From: Mesobacillus subterraneus
GTDB taxonomy: Bacteria > Bacillota > Bacilli > Bacillales > Cytobacillaceae
Reading direction: 5' to 3'
DNA: 45,118 nt
NCBI RefSeq assembly: GCF_000934845.1
Contig: NZ_JXIQ01000026.1
Location: 1 to 45,118 of the forward strand
Shown here: piece after piece, positions 8,700-17,840 of the stretch
How the letters are laid out: every line of letters starts with the position of its first letter
Position numbering within the stretch: the stretch's first letter is position 1
The notes under the pieces: generated by a model
What the model was told of the DNA's origin: nothing
What the model saw: the letters and a program-made list of their open reading frames with translations, nothing else
Database searches by the model: none
Translations under genes and position numbers: made by a program

Positions 8700-8733
8700 A
8701 CAAAAAGCTTAGGGATATCCCTAAGCTTTTTGT
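8700..8733. terminator. Bidirectional terminator, 34-bp perfect palindrome
   Basis: A perfect 34-bp palindrome with arms made of A5-GCTTAGGG and its complement, so either strand ends its stem in T5. It closes the uppP operon from the right and separates it from the hairpin repeat array. Confidence 0.8.
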
Positions 8734-8840
8734 ATGTGATTGATATGGTGAATTTATTTGTGAATTGCACTAAGAAACGATTCTTTTGATCGTTGACTTT
8801 TTGTACCACCTCACAAGTAATCCAGTGGTGTGTCTGTTAT

Positions 8841-9665
8841 TTACCCAAATAGAACGACTGCGGTTCCAACGACAAAGCAATAGATGGAAAAGTATCCTAG
8901 TTTTCCTTGTTTCATAATATTTATAAACCACTTTAATGAAAAATAAGAAGCAATTAACGAGGCAATAAAAGCTAGTGTATAGGGAAGAAAGAGTTCTCCT
9001 ATTCTTGGGTCGTGAATTAAATCGGAAAGCGACAGGATCATCCCGCCTACACTAACAGGTATATAAAGGAAAAAGGAAAATCTAAGAGCTGTCTCACGTT
9101 TGGTTCCTAACGCCATGGCGGATACGATGGTTGCACCTGACCGGCTGATACCCGGAATTAATGCCACAGCTTGAGATAAACCAATAAGAATCGAATCTTT
9201 GAGTGTTAATTCACCATCATCTTTCCTACCCTTCAGATTTCGAATGAACCAAAGGGCAATACCGGTTATGATTAAAGTGAAGCCAATGACCTTTACACCT
9301 TTAAAAACAGCTGCAATTTGGTCTTGGAATAAAATGCCAATAATTCCAGCGGGTATCGTAGCAACGATCAGATACACAACAAAATAAAAATCTTTTTTCA
9401 TGCTTTCTGTTTTATCTGAAGCGAACAAATACGAAACACTATTGGTTGTTAATTGAATCAAGTCCGCCCGGTAAATGTACAATACAGCGAGTAACGAAGC
9501 AAAATTGACCAGCACTTCAAAGCTTAATCCTGAAATTTGCAAGCCAAAAAAATGCTCAAATAATACTAAATGTCCACTTGAAGAGACAGGAATTGGCTCC
9601 GTTATTCCCTGAACGAATCCCAAAAACACATATTTCACTAGTTCAATCATATTCACTGAATCCAC
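8841..9665 (-). CDS. uppP: Undecaprenyl-diphosphatase UppP (BacA family)
   Basis: Integral membrane phosphatase of 274 residues that recycles undecaprenyl diphosphate to the monophosphate for peptidoglycan and teichoic acid synthesis; overexpression of the family gives bacitracin resistance. The two catalytic motifs are clear: [15 protein letters not shown] (about 19-33; E-rich motif 1) and [12 protein letters not shown] (about 167-178; motif 2 with Arg). About eight hydrophobic segments. The start is probably GTG at 9663-9665 behind AGGAGT, which overlaps the stop codon of the DedA gene upstream, so the pair is translationally coupled. This suits shared work on undecaprenyl lipid carrier recycling. 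Confidence 0.95.
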   Translation of the reverse strand: MDSVNMIELVKYVFLGFVQGITEPIPVSSSGHLVLFEHFFGLQISGLSFEVLVNFASLLAVLYIYRADLIQLTTNSVSYLFASDKTESMKKDFYFVVYLIVATIPAGIIGILFQDQIAAVFKGVKVIGFTLIITGIALWFIRNLKGRKDDGELTLKDSILIGLSQAVALIPGISRSGATIVSAMALGTKRETALRFSFFLYIPVSVGGMILSLSDLIHDPRIGELFLPYTLAFIASLIASYFSLKWFINIMKQGKLGYFSIYCFVVGTAVVLFG

Positions 9666-9677
9666 TTACGTTCACTC

Positions 9678-10295
9678 CTAATCGTTGCTGTTCTTCGTTT
9701 TCTTTTTTATATACATCACTACTAAAATTAGGAACAACACAGCGAGGATTGCATAGGCAATATTTGAATAGATGTTCATATAATTGACAATATCATGCCA
9801 GGATGAACCAACAGCTGCACCCACTTGAACCAAAACGATATTCCAAATCATTGTTCCCACTGTTGTAAGTAGGAAAAACAGCCAAAAATTCATCCGTGCC
9901 ATACCAGCTGGAATCGAGATTAAACTTCGAATTAGCGGGATAAATCTGCAAAAGAAAACCGTCCAAACGCCATACCGGTCAAACCAAGATTGCGCCTTAT
10001 AAAGATCTTTTCTGGTAAGACGCAAAAAATGGCCCCATTTGTCGACGATTTTTTCGAGTCGATTAACATTAATCAGCATGCCAATAGCATATAGAACAAC
10101 TGCCCCTGCTACTGATCCTATAGTCGAGGCAATCACGACTCCTAGAACACTCATACTTGTGGTCGTGGTCATGAAACCGCCGAAAGTAAGGATGACCTCA
10201 GATGGGATCGGAGGAAAGATGTTTTCCAGCATTATTAAGAGAAAAATCCCAAAATACCCATAATTATTCATAATATCGATGATCCAATTTTCCAT
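9678..10295 (-). CDS. DedA family membrane protein, coupled to uppP
   Basis: A 205-residue DedA protein: NIFPPIPSE motif (about 25-33), a G-rich second helix, FFCRFIPLIRSLISIPAG motif (about 113-130) and a C-terminal helix with a basic tail. Some family members are undecaprenyl-phosphate flippases, and coupling of this copy to uppP (stop codon overlapping the uppP ribosome binding site) fits such a role better than for the other DedA copy. This functional link is inference from context. Confidence 0.9.
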   Translation of the reverse strand: MENWIIDIMNNYGYFGIFLLIMLENIFPPIPSEVILTFGGFMTTTTSMSVLGVVIASTIGSVAGAVVLYAIGMLINVNRLEKIVDKWGHFLRLTRKDLYKAQSWFDRYGVWTVFFCRFIPLIRSLISIPAGMARMNFWLFFLLTTVGTMIWNIVLVQVGAAVGSSWHDIVNYMNIYSNIAYAILAVLFLILVVMYIKKKTKNSND

Positions 10296-10488
10296 AAAAT
10301 TCTCCTTTTGTAAAAAATTAAGATAATCCTAAAACAAATTCCTCTATTAAAGTACCAAAAACGGATGAAAACATTATGTTACGATCATTAAAATTTTTTC
10401 ATAAAAAATTCTGCGCCTACTTATTTGGAAAAGCATTTATCTATCCTTTGCCATCCTACCATGAATTTCACAACAAATCACTTTTTTA

Positions 10489-11139
10489 TTAGGAACTTTT
10501 TTCCCATTGTCTTTCTTTGTACGATTGGAAGAACCATATCGCTACAGTTAGCCATGCCGCACTAGCAAAGTAACCTCCGATAATATCGCTCGGATAGTGT
10601 ACCCCCAGATAAATGCGGCTCATCCCTATAAAAAGAATAAACATACTGCTTCCTATAATAAGGCTAATTCGTCCGATAGATTTCGGGATATGCCGCCAAA
10701 AAACAAAGGTTAAAATACCATAAACTGCAAAAGCGCTCATAGCATGTCCGCTTGGAAAACTATACCCGCCAACATCAATTAACAAATGAATGTCTGGCCG
10801 CGCACGATGAAACAGGAGTTTTAACAGCAAATTAATGACTTGTGTTCCGACGATAACTGCTGCTACCAAAAAAATTTCGGTCCGGGATTTCAGGACCCTG
10901 TAAAAAATAAAAGACACGATAAGAAATATCACCAATACAACAGGGAACGAACCGATAAACGTAAATAACTTCATGATCGAAGTAAGTGCAGGTGTTTCAA
11001 AACCCCGGATAAAGGAAATCAACGCTTGATCAAATTCAGCTACCTTACCAACGCCAATTAGAACCGCGATAAAACTAAACCCAATTAGGGAAATAAACCC
11101 TATGACAAGAGCGCTAATTACATGCCCTTTTTCTTTCAT
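10489..11139 (-). CDS. PAP2-family phosphatase
   Basis: A 216-residue membrane phosphatase with the full PAP2 signature: K-x6-RP (KLLFHRARP), PSGH (FPSGHAMS) and SR-x5-H-x3-D (SRIYLGVHYPSD). About six hydrophobic segments. Substrate may be phosphatidic acid, phosphatidylglycerophosphate or undecaprenyl diphosphate (BcrC-like). I set the start at ATG 11139, eight bases after AAAGGAG; a longer in-frame version from 11181 would place this site inside the coding region. The proximity to uppP and DedA makes a lipid-carrier role possible but unproven. Confidence 0.9.
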   Translation of the reverse strand: MKEKGHVISALVIGFISLIGFSFIAVLIGVGKVAEFDQALISFIRGFETPALTSIMKLFTFIGSFPVVLVIFLIVSFIFYRVLKSRTEIFLVAAVIVGTQVINLLLKLLFHRARPDIHLLIDVGGYSFPSGHAMSAFAVYGILTFVFWRHIPKSIGRISLIIGSSMFILFIGMSRIYLGVHYPSDIIGGYFASAAWLTVAIWFFQSYKERQWEKSS

Positions 11140-11284
11140 CCAATTAACTCCTTTCATGATAAAGTAAAATTCTGTTTTCATATTATCAAGAGTAACAATG
11201 GAGAATGAAAATTTAAAGATGGAAGGGTTAAAAAATTTTCACAATCTTTTCTTGTATCCCACTTCCAACACTATTATCGCCACT

Positions 11285-11315
11285 GCAAAAAACCAGCGGA
11301 GCACCCCGCTGGTTT
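11285..11315 (-). terminator. Terminator of the desaturase gene
   Basis: Ten-bp stem AAACCAGCGG / CCGCTGGTTT followed on the minus strand by a run of T, just after the desaturase stop. Confidence 0.85.
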
Positions 11316-11320
11316 CCTGC

Positions 11321-12211
11321 TCATTTTGTTCTATAAAACCGGTCTCTTACCTTTTTTAAGCGCGCATGATACCTCAAGATCTCCAGTCTTGCTTTTTCCG
11401 CTTCCGGAGCAATCGGACGCAGCTTTTCAATTTCCCAGTAGTCCACAATGACATCAAGCACTTGGTCAAAATACTCGAGTGGTCCATAGTTGGCTTCCTT
11501 GGCAATAATAGCCATCCGATCTTCAAAATCAGGCATGATCGCGCCTGGCATTTTGAAATTCATGATCACATGCCCGAGGTGATAACAGTAATTCGGCTCC
11601 AATTGCAGATGATATTTAACGACATCGCGGTAAAAAGCGTAATGCAAAGTTTCGTCTTTTGCCAGGCGCCGCAGCAGGCTTGATAAATCCCGATCGTCAG
11701 GACCTGCTACCTTTGCGACATTATTATAAAATACCATCGTCGCCAGCTCCTGCAAAGAGGTATACACCATCGTTTCAAATGGCGTGTGGAAATCTGGATT
11801 CCAGCCATTTTCAACGGTTTGCTTATGCAGCTGGTGGAGGCGGTCAGGATTGACATTCCTAGTGATTAATAGATAGGTTTCCAGCAGGTTTGAATGCTGG
11901 TCCTCTTCTGCTGTCCAGGTGTGTACAAAATCTTTGATGACCGTTAAAGAACCTTTGAATGTCTGGTCTAAATAAGAGGTAAACCACGGCAAATTCACTT
12001 CTGTTAGGAGAGCAGTTTCCACGGCAGTGATCACAGAGGCAGGTAATGTCACCTGGCTTTCATCCCATGGAACACGTCTGAAGTCCTGCGCCTTATCCCA
12101 AGGCAGAAATTCATGGTAACCCCAGTCGATTTTTTCCGCTCTCTGCTTATGTTCTTCATATAACTCCCTGACCTTTGGTTCAAGTCTGAAATCTAAATGG
12201 TTAGTTAGCAA
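11321..12211 (-). CDS. Acyl-ACP desaturase (soluble diiron type)
   Basis: A 296-residue protein of the plant-type stearoyl-ACP desaturase family, common in actinobacteria and less so in Bacillus. Diiron ligands appear in order: E in AVETALLTE (about 65-73), EEDQH (about 103-107; ExxH), E in SLQELATM, and KDETLH (about 187-192; ExxH). It should introduce a double bond into an ACP-bound acyl chain using O2 and ferredoxin. TTG start behind GGAGGGT. Monocistronic, with its own terminator and a FapR-like operator upstream, which would tie expression to malonyl-CoA. Membrane-type Des of B. subtilis is unrelated in sequence. Confidence 0.85.
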   Translation of the reverse strand: MLTNHLDFRLEPKVRELYEEHKQRAEKIDWGYHEFLPWDKAQDFRRVPWDESQVTLPASVITAVETALLTEVNLPWFTSYLDQTFKGSLTVIKDFVHTWTAEEDQHSNLLETYLLITRNVNPDRLHQLHKQTVENGWNPDFHTPFETMVYTSLQELATMVFYNNVAKVAGPDDRDLSSLLRRLAKDETLHYAFYRDVVKYHLQLEPNYCYHLGHVIMNFKMPGAIMPDFEDRMAIIAKEANYGPLEYFDQVLDVIVDYWEIEKLRPIAPEAEKARLEILRYHARLKKVRDRFYRTK

Positions 12212-12267
12212 AATACACCCTCCATGAGAATAAAGTTTGTTGTCTTTTCATTTTTATAACTAACTTA

Positions 12268-12283
12268 TAGTACCTGTTACTAA
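12268..12283. promoter_or_regulatory. FapR-like operator upstream of the acyl-ACP desaturase
   Basis: TAGTACCTGTTACTAA, embedded in a wider TTATAGTACC...ACTAATTT context, matches my memory of the Bacillus FapR operator (TTAGTACCTGNTACTAA) at all but the first base. It lies 57 bases before the desaturase start codon. FapR represses fatty acid and phospholipid synthesis genes and is released by malonyl-CoA. Confidence 0.65.
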
Positions 12284-12368
12284 TTTCATTCTACCATATT
12301 ACCACTATAGAAAACTAAGAAAAGGGATTCCGTTAAAGCATTTTAATGGTTCTAGTCAAAATAAGAAG

Positions 12369-12399
12369 AAAAAAGGCTAGCGAAATCGCTATCCTTTTT
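12369..12399 (-). terminator. Terminator of the organophosphorus operon
   Basis: Stem AAAAGGCTAGCG / CGCTATCCTTTT with one mismatch and an AAAT loop, T-rich on the minus strand. It follows the PHP-domain gene, the last of seven. Confidence 0.75.
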
Positions 12400-12442
12400 G
12401 TATCCAGCACTTTTCTATTCTCCTTGCGGAATCGTCTGCACC

Positions 12443-13438
12443 TTATAGTGGTTTCATGACTCTTTTTCTTTTTTCGAAAGTGGCAATTTCGGTTATCCCC
12501 TTTTCCATCAGCATGGTTTTGATTTGATCGGAGTAAATGCCGAGATCGTTTGGAAAATGTGAATCAGAAGACATCGTGAAGCATACACCTTCTTTGACCA
12601 GGACATCAAAAAACTGGGGGCTTGGGCACATTTCCTTGACGGGGTAGCGATAATACAAGCCTGGATTGATTTCAGTCCCGACATTGTTTTCAACTAATGC
12701 CTTCGCTACTCCTGTATACATTCCTAATAAGGACCCCTCGTTCGGTCGGTGTTTGAATACTTTCATATTATCAAGATGGGCAATAAAATCGAATAACCCG
12801 CTTTTTGCTGCCATTTTCACGGTTTCAAAATGACCTTCGTAGAGCTGGATTAAGTCGTGTTCGCAGAATTTTTCTTGAAGCTGGGGATTATCAAAGCCCC
12901 AGCCTTGATGAAAATGGACGGATCCGATTACATAGTCAAAGTCATATCCAGCCAACAGGGACTTGAGCTCTGCTTCACCGCCGACAAAATAGTCGGCTTC
13001 GATCCCCAGTTTCAATTGTACCCCTTTTGCTTTCCAGGCTTCTTTCTGGGAATGAATAAAACAGACAAATTCATCCAGGTTCCTGACCATCACCTTTTCC
13101 AGCCATTCCGCTTGTTTGACGCCAGTTTCACTTGATGATACATCCATGAACCTTCTGAAGTATGCTTCTGTTTCCTTAAATCGGTATAAATGATCGACTA
13201 TCCCAACTTCTTTTATTCCCTTATTTAAAGCTTCCTGCAGATAAAGGTCCAGCCACCATTTGGACAATTCCCCTTCGGCTAACCTTCTGTTTATTTTTTC
13301 GATGCTTTCATATAGCCAGTCTTTAGAGTGCCGCAACTCTTTATTCGGTTCAAAACGCTCGATTGCCTGTAAACTTTTTTCCAAAAAGGAAAAAGAGTAA
13401 GGTCCTTCTTCAAGATGGATATGGTAGTCTACCTTCAT
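12443..13438 (-). CDS. PHP-domain phosphoesterase (HisJ-like)
   Basis: A 331-residue PHP-domain hydrolase annotated in such genomes as histidinol-phosphatase-like. The trinuclear metal site motifs are all present: DYHIH (about 3-7), VDHLYRF, GIEADYF, SVHFH, IAHLDN and SSDSHFP. The start is ATG 13438, eight bases behind AAAGGA. It overlaps the end of the DeoR gene by 29 bases. No histidine genes are near, so histidine biosynthesis is unlikely. As the last gene of an ABC importer / phosphodiesterase / DeoR operon, it probably removes phosphate from an imported or processed metabolite. Confidence 0.8.
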   Translation of the reverse strand: MKVDYHIHLEEGPYSFSFLEKSLQAIERFEPNKELRHSKDWLYESIEKINRRLAEGELSKWWLDLYLQEALNKGIKEVGIVDHLYRFKETEAYFRRFMDVSSSETGVKQAEWLEKVMVRNLDEFVCFIHSQKEAWKAKGVQLKLGIEADYFVGGEAELKSLLAGYDFDYVIGSVHFHQGWGFDNPQLQEKFCEHDLIQLYEGHFETVKMAAKSGLFDFIAHLDNMKVFKHRPNEGSLLGMYTGVAKALVENNVGTEINPGLYYRYPVKEMCPSPQFFDVLVKEGVCFTMSSDSHFPNDLGIYSDQIKTMLMEKGITEIATFEKRKRVMKPL

Positions 13439-14225
13439 GATTTCCATCCTTTCTCGAGGATGGATCAACACTGATCCATTCATATCGATTCTGTTGCCAG
13501 TCAACTGGCTTTTCTTGATCGCAAATGATATAGGACAGGTTTGAAATCGGTGCTATTTCAAACAGGGATTTTTTATTCAGTTTTGAGGAATCTGTCAGGA
13601 GGACGGCTTCGCGGCTTCGCTTCATCATCATCTCTGATACGAGTGATTCCTCGATATCAAAGTCAAACACTGCCTCATGAGTCAGTCCACCACAAGAAAG
13701 GAAGCTTTTATTCAAATTAAATCTTCTTAATAATTCAACTGTGTACATTCCTTTAACCGATAGCTGATATGGATTCGTGACACCTGGAAGCATAATCACC
13801 TCCGCTGTAATCCTTCCTTCTTCAATTGCCAGATTAAATCGATTGGCTGCACTCAAGGAGTTTGTCACAATCGTCAGGCTATGCACATCTTCCAGCATAT
13901 CTGCAATATGCACAGTAGTCGTGCCTACATCCACCCCAATCGTATCGCCATCTTGAATCATTCCTGCTGCAATTCTGGCAATTTGTTTCTTTTCTTCAAG
14001 ATGAAGGGACAGCTTCCTGGCATACACCATCTCTTTCTCCCCTGAGCTGAAAGCTACCGCTCCACCGTGAACCCGACTGACTTTTTCATTCATTTCGAGT
14101 TCGGCTAAATCCCTGCGAATAGTTTCCGGCGTTACTTCCAGACAGCTCGCCAATTCTGTCACCCACACTCTTTCCTGTTTTTGCAATTGTTCTAATATAA
14201 AGTAATGACGCTGATTTTTATTCAT
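13410..14225 (-). CDS. DeoR-family transcriptional regulator
   Basis: A 271-residue regulator. N-terminal helix-turn-helix (VTELASCLEVTPETIRRDLAEL, about 22-43, core TPETIRRDL) and the HGGAV hinge, then the DeoR C-terminal sensor domain with VGTTTVHIADML and LTDSSKLN. Family members are mostly repressors released by phosphorylated sugars or related intermediates. That suits an operon that imports and cleaves a phosphorus compound. Sixth gene of the operon, 31 bases after the ATPase gene. Probable autoregulator; candidate operator sequences lie at 19069-19171. Confidence 0.9.
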   Translation of the reverse strand: MNKNQRHYFILEQLQKQERVWVTELASCLEVTPETIRRDLAELEMNEKVSRVHGGAVAFSSGEKEMVYARKLSLHLEEKKQIARIAAGMIQDGDTIGVDVGTTTVHIADMLEDVHSLTIVTNSLSAANRFNLAIEEGRITAEVIMLPGVTNPYQLSVKGMYTVELLRRFNLNKSFLSCGGLTHEAVFDFDIEESLVSEMMMKRSREAVLLTDSSKLNKKSLFEIAPISNLSYIICDQEKPVDWQQNRYEWISVDPSSRKDGNHEGRLPYPS

Positions 14226-14256
14226 TTCCCTGCCCTCTATCCATCTGTCATTTCTG

Positions 14257-15273
14257 TTATCCCTCTATCGCGACTATATGATCCCGATGAATATACAATT
14301 CTGCATCTTGGTCCAGTTCCCTTTTCTCTAAGTCGCGATTTAACAAATCAACTGTTAGTTGCACTGAACCGGTATTGTAGTAACAGCGAATGGTACTTCC
14401 CAATGTAATCGTGTGCTCAAGCTTTCCGTGAAAGCGGATCGCTTCTTCGCCCGGAATTGGTTCAAGACGAATCGTTTCACTGCGGATTGCATATTTGTTG
14501 TTTATGCGTTTCGGTGAAAAAGCGGAATCCAACTGCTTCAGCTCATCAGCTGACAAAATATTATAATTCCCGATAAAGGTTGCGACAAACTTGCTTTTCG
14601 GCTTGGCATACAGTTCAGAAGGGCTCGCCTGCTGAACGATTTCCCCTTCACTCATGACGAAAATTCGGTCTGATAAAATCATTGCTTCTTCCTGATCATG
14701 CGTCACAAAAATCATCGTGATTCCAAGCTTTTTCTGCAGCGCTCGAATATCCATCTGCAGCTGTTTTCTGATTTTCGCATCTAAAGCACTTAAAGGTTCA
14801 TCTAATAATAACACTTTAGGCTCGATTACTAGGGAACGCGCTAGCGAAACTCGCTGCTGCTGTCCGCCGGATAATTGTTCAGGATAATAATCTGCTTTGT
14901 CTTCTAAATTCACCAATTGCAAGACAGCGTTCACTTTTTCCTTGATGACTGATTTGGACAATTTTTTAACCGATAAGCCAAAGGCGATGTTCTCAAAGAC
15001 GGTCATATTAGGAAATAATGCGTATGATTGAAACACCATCCCTACATTCCGGTCCCTTGGCGCCCGTTCGCTGATTTCCTCTCCGTCCAAATATATTTCT
15101 CCCTCCTGAAACGTCTCTAGACCAGCTAGTACACGAAGCAGTGTGGATTTCCCGCAACCACTTGGCCCGAGTAAGGTAATCAATTCTCCTTTTTCAATCG
15201 TAAGGGAAATATCTTTCAAAACTTTGCTATCCCCATAGCTAAGAGATACATGATCGATGGCGATAAAGTTCAT
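14257..15273 (-). CDS. ABC importer ATPase, PotA/FbpC/AfuC type
   Basis: A 338-residue importer ATPase: Walker A GPSGCGKST (about 35-43), Q-loop, signature LSGGQQQRVSLARS (about 134-147), Walker B VLLLDEPLSALD (about 154-165), H-loop VTHDQEEAM, and a C-terminal regulatory TOBE-like region (about 235-338). Family members take up Fe(III), polyamines, 2-aminoethylphosphonate or, in the AfuC case, sugar phosphates. Start overlaps the permease stop by four bases. Confidence 0.92.
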   Translation of the reverse strand: MNFIAIDHVSLSYGDSKVLKDISLTIEKGELITLLGPSGCGKSTLLRVLAGLETFQEGEIYLDGEEISERAPRDRNVGMVFQSYALFPNMTVFENIAFGLSVKKLSKSVIKEKVNAVLQLVNLEDKADYYPEQLSGGQQQRVSLARSLVIEPKVLLLDEPLSALDAKIRKQLQMDIRALQKKLGITMIFVTHDQEEAMILSDRIFVMSEGEIVQQASPSELYAKPKSKFVATFIGNYNILSADELKQLDSAFSPKRINNKYAIRSETIRLEPIPGEEAIRFHGKLEHTITLGSTIRCYYNTGSVQLTVDLLNRDLEKRELDQDAELYIHRDHIVAIEG

Positions 15274-16160
15274 ATTCTCTGCCTCTTTTCTTTTTTGACT
15301 CCGATTTTTAAAATAGACACAGATTCTGCAATCGATATTCTGTTCCCAAGAATTTGATGGCGTTTCGATTTCTTTGGCCCTCTTCTATCCGGAGAAGTTA
15401 AATACGTAATCACCAGGCTGATCCCAATTAACAGGAGAAAATAAGCGACCATTATCGAGCTTGCCAGGTGGCCGTTCTCATTCATCCTTCTCAGCATATA
15501 AATTCTGATTGTTTCATAACGGCCGCCAATCAATAGGTTGGTAAGAACAAATTCGCCAAAAAAGCCGGAAAAGATCAATAAAGTTGTAATCAGCAAGCCA
15601 AGCCGTATGTTCGGCAAGATGATTCTGATGAAGGATGTCAATCGGGTGGCCCCAAGAATTTCGGCAGCCTCGATTAATTTTTTCGTTTGGATGCTCTCCA
15701 GACTATTGCGGATCCCCTGGTACATAAAGGGCAATGAACCAATAAACAAAGCGCCTACTAGCACCAAATACATCGGAATCACGGTACCGGAATACATCCT
15801 GAGCAGTCCCGTAGCTAAAATAACCCCGGGTATCGCATATGGCATGAGAACGAGCCCTTTCATGAATTGATCCACCTTCGGGAAGGACGTATATACGAGA
15901 AACACGGTTGGCACCATCACAACGAGAACAACAGCCAATGACGTGAACGTTAAGGCAAAAGACCGGATGACAGCGGCAGCGAAATTTGGATCCTCTATCA
16001 GCTGAATAAACCATTTAAAAGTAAAATCATTCGGCAGCATCGTGTTCGACCACTTTGTCGATGTCGCGTAAAAGAAAGTGGAGACAAACGGGAAAAGCAT
16101 ATACAAACCAAATATGGCAAGGATTAGATAACTAGTGTAATGTGTTTTTTTTGCCTTCAT
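15270..16160 (-). CDS. ABC importer permease 2
   Basis: A 296-residue binding-protein-dependent permease with six transmembrane segments and a cytoplasmic EAA loop (EAAEILGATRLTSFIRIILP, about 166-185). The basic C-terminal tail of about 40 residues is longer than usual. It overlaps both neighbours by four bases (ATGA), which indicates coupled translation of the transporter subunits. Confidence 0.9.
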   Translation of the reverse strand: MKAKKTHYTSYLILAIFGLYMLFPFVSTFFYATSTKWSNTMLPNDFTFKWFIQLIEDPNFAAAVIRSFALTFTSLAVVLVVMVPTVFLVYTSFPKVDQFMKGLVLMPYAIPGVILATGLLRMYSGTVIPMYLVLVGALFIGSLPFMYQGIRNSLESIQTKKLIEAAEILGATRLTSFIRIILPNIRLGLLITTLLIFSGFFGEFVLTNLLIGGRYETIRIYMLRRMNENGHLASSIMVAYFLLLIGISLVITYLTSPDRRGPKKSKRHQILGNRISIAESVSILKIGVKKEKRQRI

Positions 16161-17005
16161 GCCAAATCCCTCCTAACCTTCTTCAGCAGCATTTGGGAAA
16201 GGGCCAGAATTGCCATCATGATGGCCGCAAACAGGACGGCAAGCGTGCTGCCAATCACCGGCCGTGCATAGATATCGCCTGATACAAGAGCAGCTATCCG
16301 GATGGTGACCAGGTTAATATTACTGCCCGTCAAGGCATAAGCTGTTTCATATGTGCCCATGCCATTGGCAAACATAATAATGAAGGTTCCCGCAATACTT
16401 GGCATAATATTAGGTAGTCCAACCTTTCTCCAATACGTCACACTTGAAGCCCCCAGCATGTAAGCCGCTTCCTTCCATTCCTTTTTTATTTTTTTCAAGG
16501 AAGGATAGATAAAAAGAATCCCGAGCGGTATTTGGAAATACAAGTAGGTGATCGCTAATCCCTGCCATGAATAGAGCTTAAATTCGCCGAACAGCGGGAG
16601 GTTTGCCCTTTCGAGAAATAGCGTGAATACCCCTGAATTTCCAAGGAGGATGATAAAAGCAAACGCCAGCGGAACCCCGGCAAAATTCGCGGCCAGATTG
16701 ATGTATACGGTCAGTTTGTCCTGGAGCTTGTCCGGCAAATTGGTCATCGCGTAAGAGACAATGATCGCCAGTATAAGCCCAGCAATAGCGGAGAATCCAG
16801 AAATCAATCCGCTGTTCAGAAAGGACTGCGAATAGAAGGAATTGGTCAAGACTTCGAAATAATTGGCAAAGGTGAATCCTCCTGTGGTTTCGCTCGTAAA
16901 ACTCGATTTCACCATGATCGCCAAAGGAATCACTAAAAACATCACGGTCATGAGAAAGAACGGCACCAGCAGCAATATCGTTTTACGCGATTGTTTCCTT
17001 TTCAA
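16157..17005 (-). CDS. ABC importer permease 1
   Basis: A 282-residue permease with six transmembrane segments and an EAA loop (EAAYMLGASSVTYWRKVGLP, about 179-198). It pairs with the second permease to form the membrane channel. Its start lies 23 bases inside the phosphodiesterase gene, so enzyme and transporter subunits are translated together. Confidence 0.9.
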   Translation of the reverse strand: MKRKQSRKTILLLVPFFLMTVMFLVIPLAIMVKSSFTSETTGGFTFANYFEVLTNSFYSQSFLNSGLISGFSAIAGLILAIIVSYAMTNLPDKLQDKLTVYINLAANFAGVPLAFAFIILLGNSGVFTLFLERANLPLFGEFKLYSWQGLAITYLYFQIPLGILFIYPSLKKIKKEWKEAAYMLGASSVTYWRKVGLPNIMPSIAGTFIIMFANGMGTYETAYALTGSNINLVTIRIAALVSGDIYARPVIGSTLAVLFAAIMMAILALSQMLLKKVRRDLA

Positions 17006-17840
17006 GTGAATCCTCCTCGCTTTTCAACACGCCCCAGTCTAGTTCCTGCATCTTATGCCCCTTTTCAATTCCGAGCATGCTGCAGACAAGCGGAGCTAAT
17101 TGAAGCTGTTCGACTTCTTTCGAACCAGTATGTGCTCTGATACAATCTGAAAATAGGAATAACGGAACCTCTCGATGTTCCGGCATCGTACCGCCGTGAT
17201 TCCCGAAATCATCCATTCCATGATCGGAGGTGACGATCAGTTGATAACCCATTTCCTTCCAAATCGGTAGGTAGATCCCTAATATCGTATCGATGCGATT
17301 GACCGCTTGACGGTATTGAATCGAATTTCCGCCGTGCTTGTGTCCTTCATCGTCAATATTCATCGAATGCACATACATAAAGTCAGGCTTGTAGGTATGA
17401 ATGATATGATGAGCATCCTGAAACAGATGGGAATCTGGATAGGTATCATCCGAATAAAAGATCCCATGCTGGATATTCCGGTCCTCATCGTGCTGAATCC
17501 GATCCTCAAGCATCGAATACGGCGCCCGATTGTACAGCTCACTTACCCAGTGGTAAGCAGCAGCGCCCGTTTTCATCCCAGCTTCTTTTGCCAGGGAAAA
17601 AACACTTTGCTCTTTCGACCTTTGAACGGAATAATTGGTAAAGATTCCAGTTTCATAGGTGGGGACACCTGTCAGCAATACTTCATATAGAGGCCTCGAA
17701 TTACTAGGCGTTTCAGAGCGCACCTTAAATCGGCTGGCCAATCCTTTTTCCACGAAGTGATTTAAAAATCCTAATTGCTGGATGGCAATGTCGTAACGAC
17801 AGCCATCCAATGTAATCATGATCACTTTATTATTTGGCAT
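16983..17840 (-). CDS. Type I phosphodiesterase / alkaline phosphatase superfamily hydrolase
   Basis: A 285-residue member of the nucleotide pyrophosphatase/phosphodiesterase branch. The two-zinc ligand set is visible: ITLDGCRYD (first Asp, about 9), nucleophile Thr or Ser in ETPSNSRP (about 44-51), DDEGHKHG (about 163-170) and TSDHGMDDFGNHGG (about 206-219). No signal peptide, so it acts in the cytoplasm on the imported compound. Relatives cleave nucleotide or glycerophosphodiesters, or phosphonoacetate; the short insert region here does not settle the substrate. It sits between the binding-protein and permease genes, overlapping both. Confidence 0.85.
   Translation of the reverse strand: MPNNKVIMITLDGCRYDIAIQQLGFLNHFVEKGLASRFKVRSETPSNSRPLYEVLLTGVPTYETGIFTNYSVQRSKEQSVFSLAKEAGMKTGAAAYHWVSELYNRAPYSMLEDRIQHDEDRNIQHGIFYSDDTYPDSHLFQDAHHIIHTYKPDFMYVHSMNIDDEGHKHGGNSIQYRQAVNRIDTILGIYLPIWKEMGYQLIVTSDHGMDDFGNHGGTMPEHREVPLFLFSDCIRAHTGSKEVEQLQLAPLVCSMLGIEKGHKMQELDWGVLKSEEDSLEKETIA

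Noticed and set aside
8538-8809. Two frames across the short hairpin array and palindrome
   Set aside because: They run through the repeat units and the 34-bp palindrome and have no ribosome binding site.
12443-13438. Histidine biosynthesis role for the HisJ-like protein
   Set aside because: No his genes nearby and the gene is embedded in an importer operon; the phosphatase fold alone does not define the substrate.
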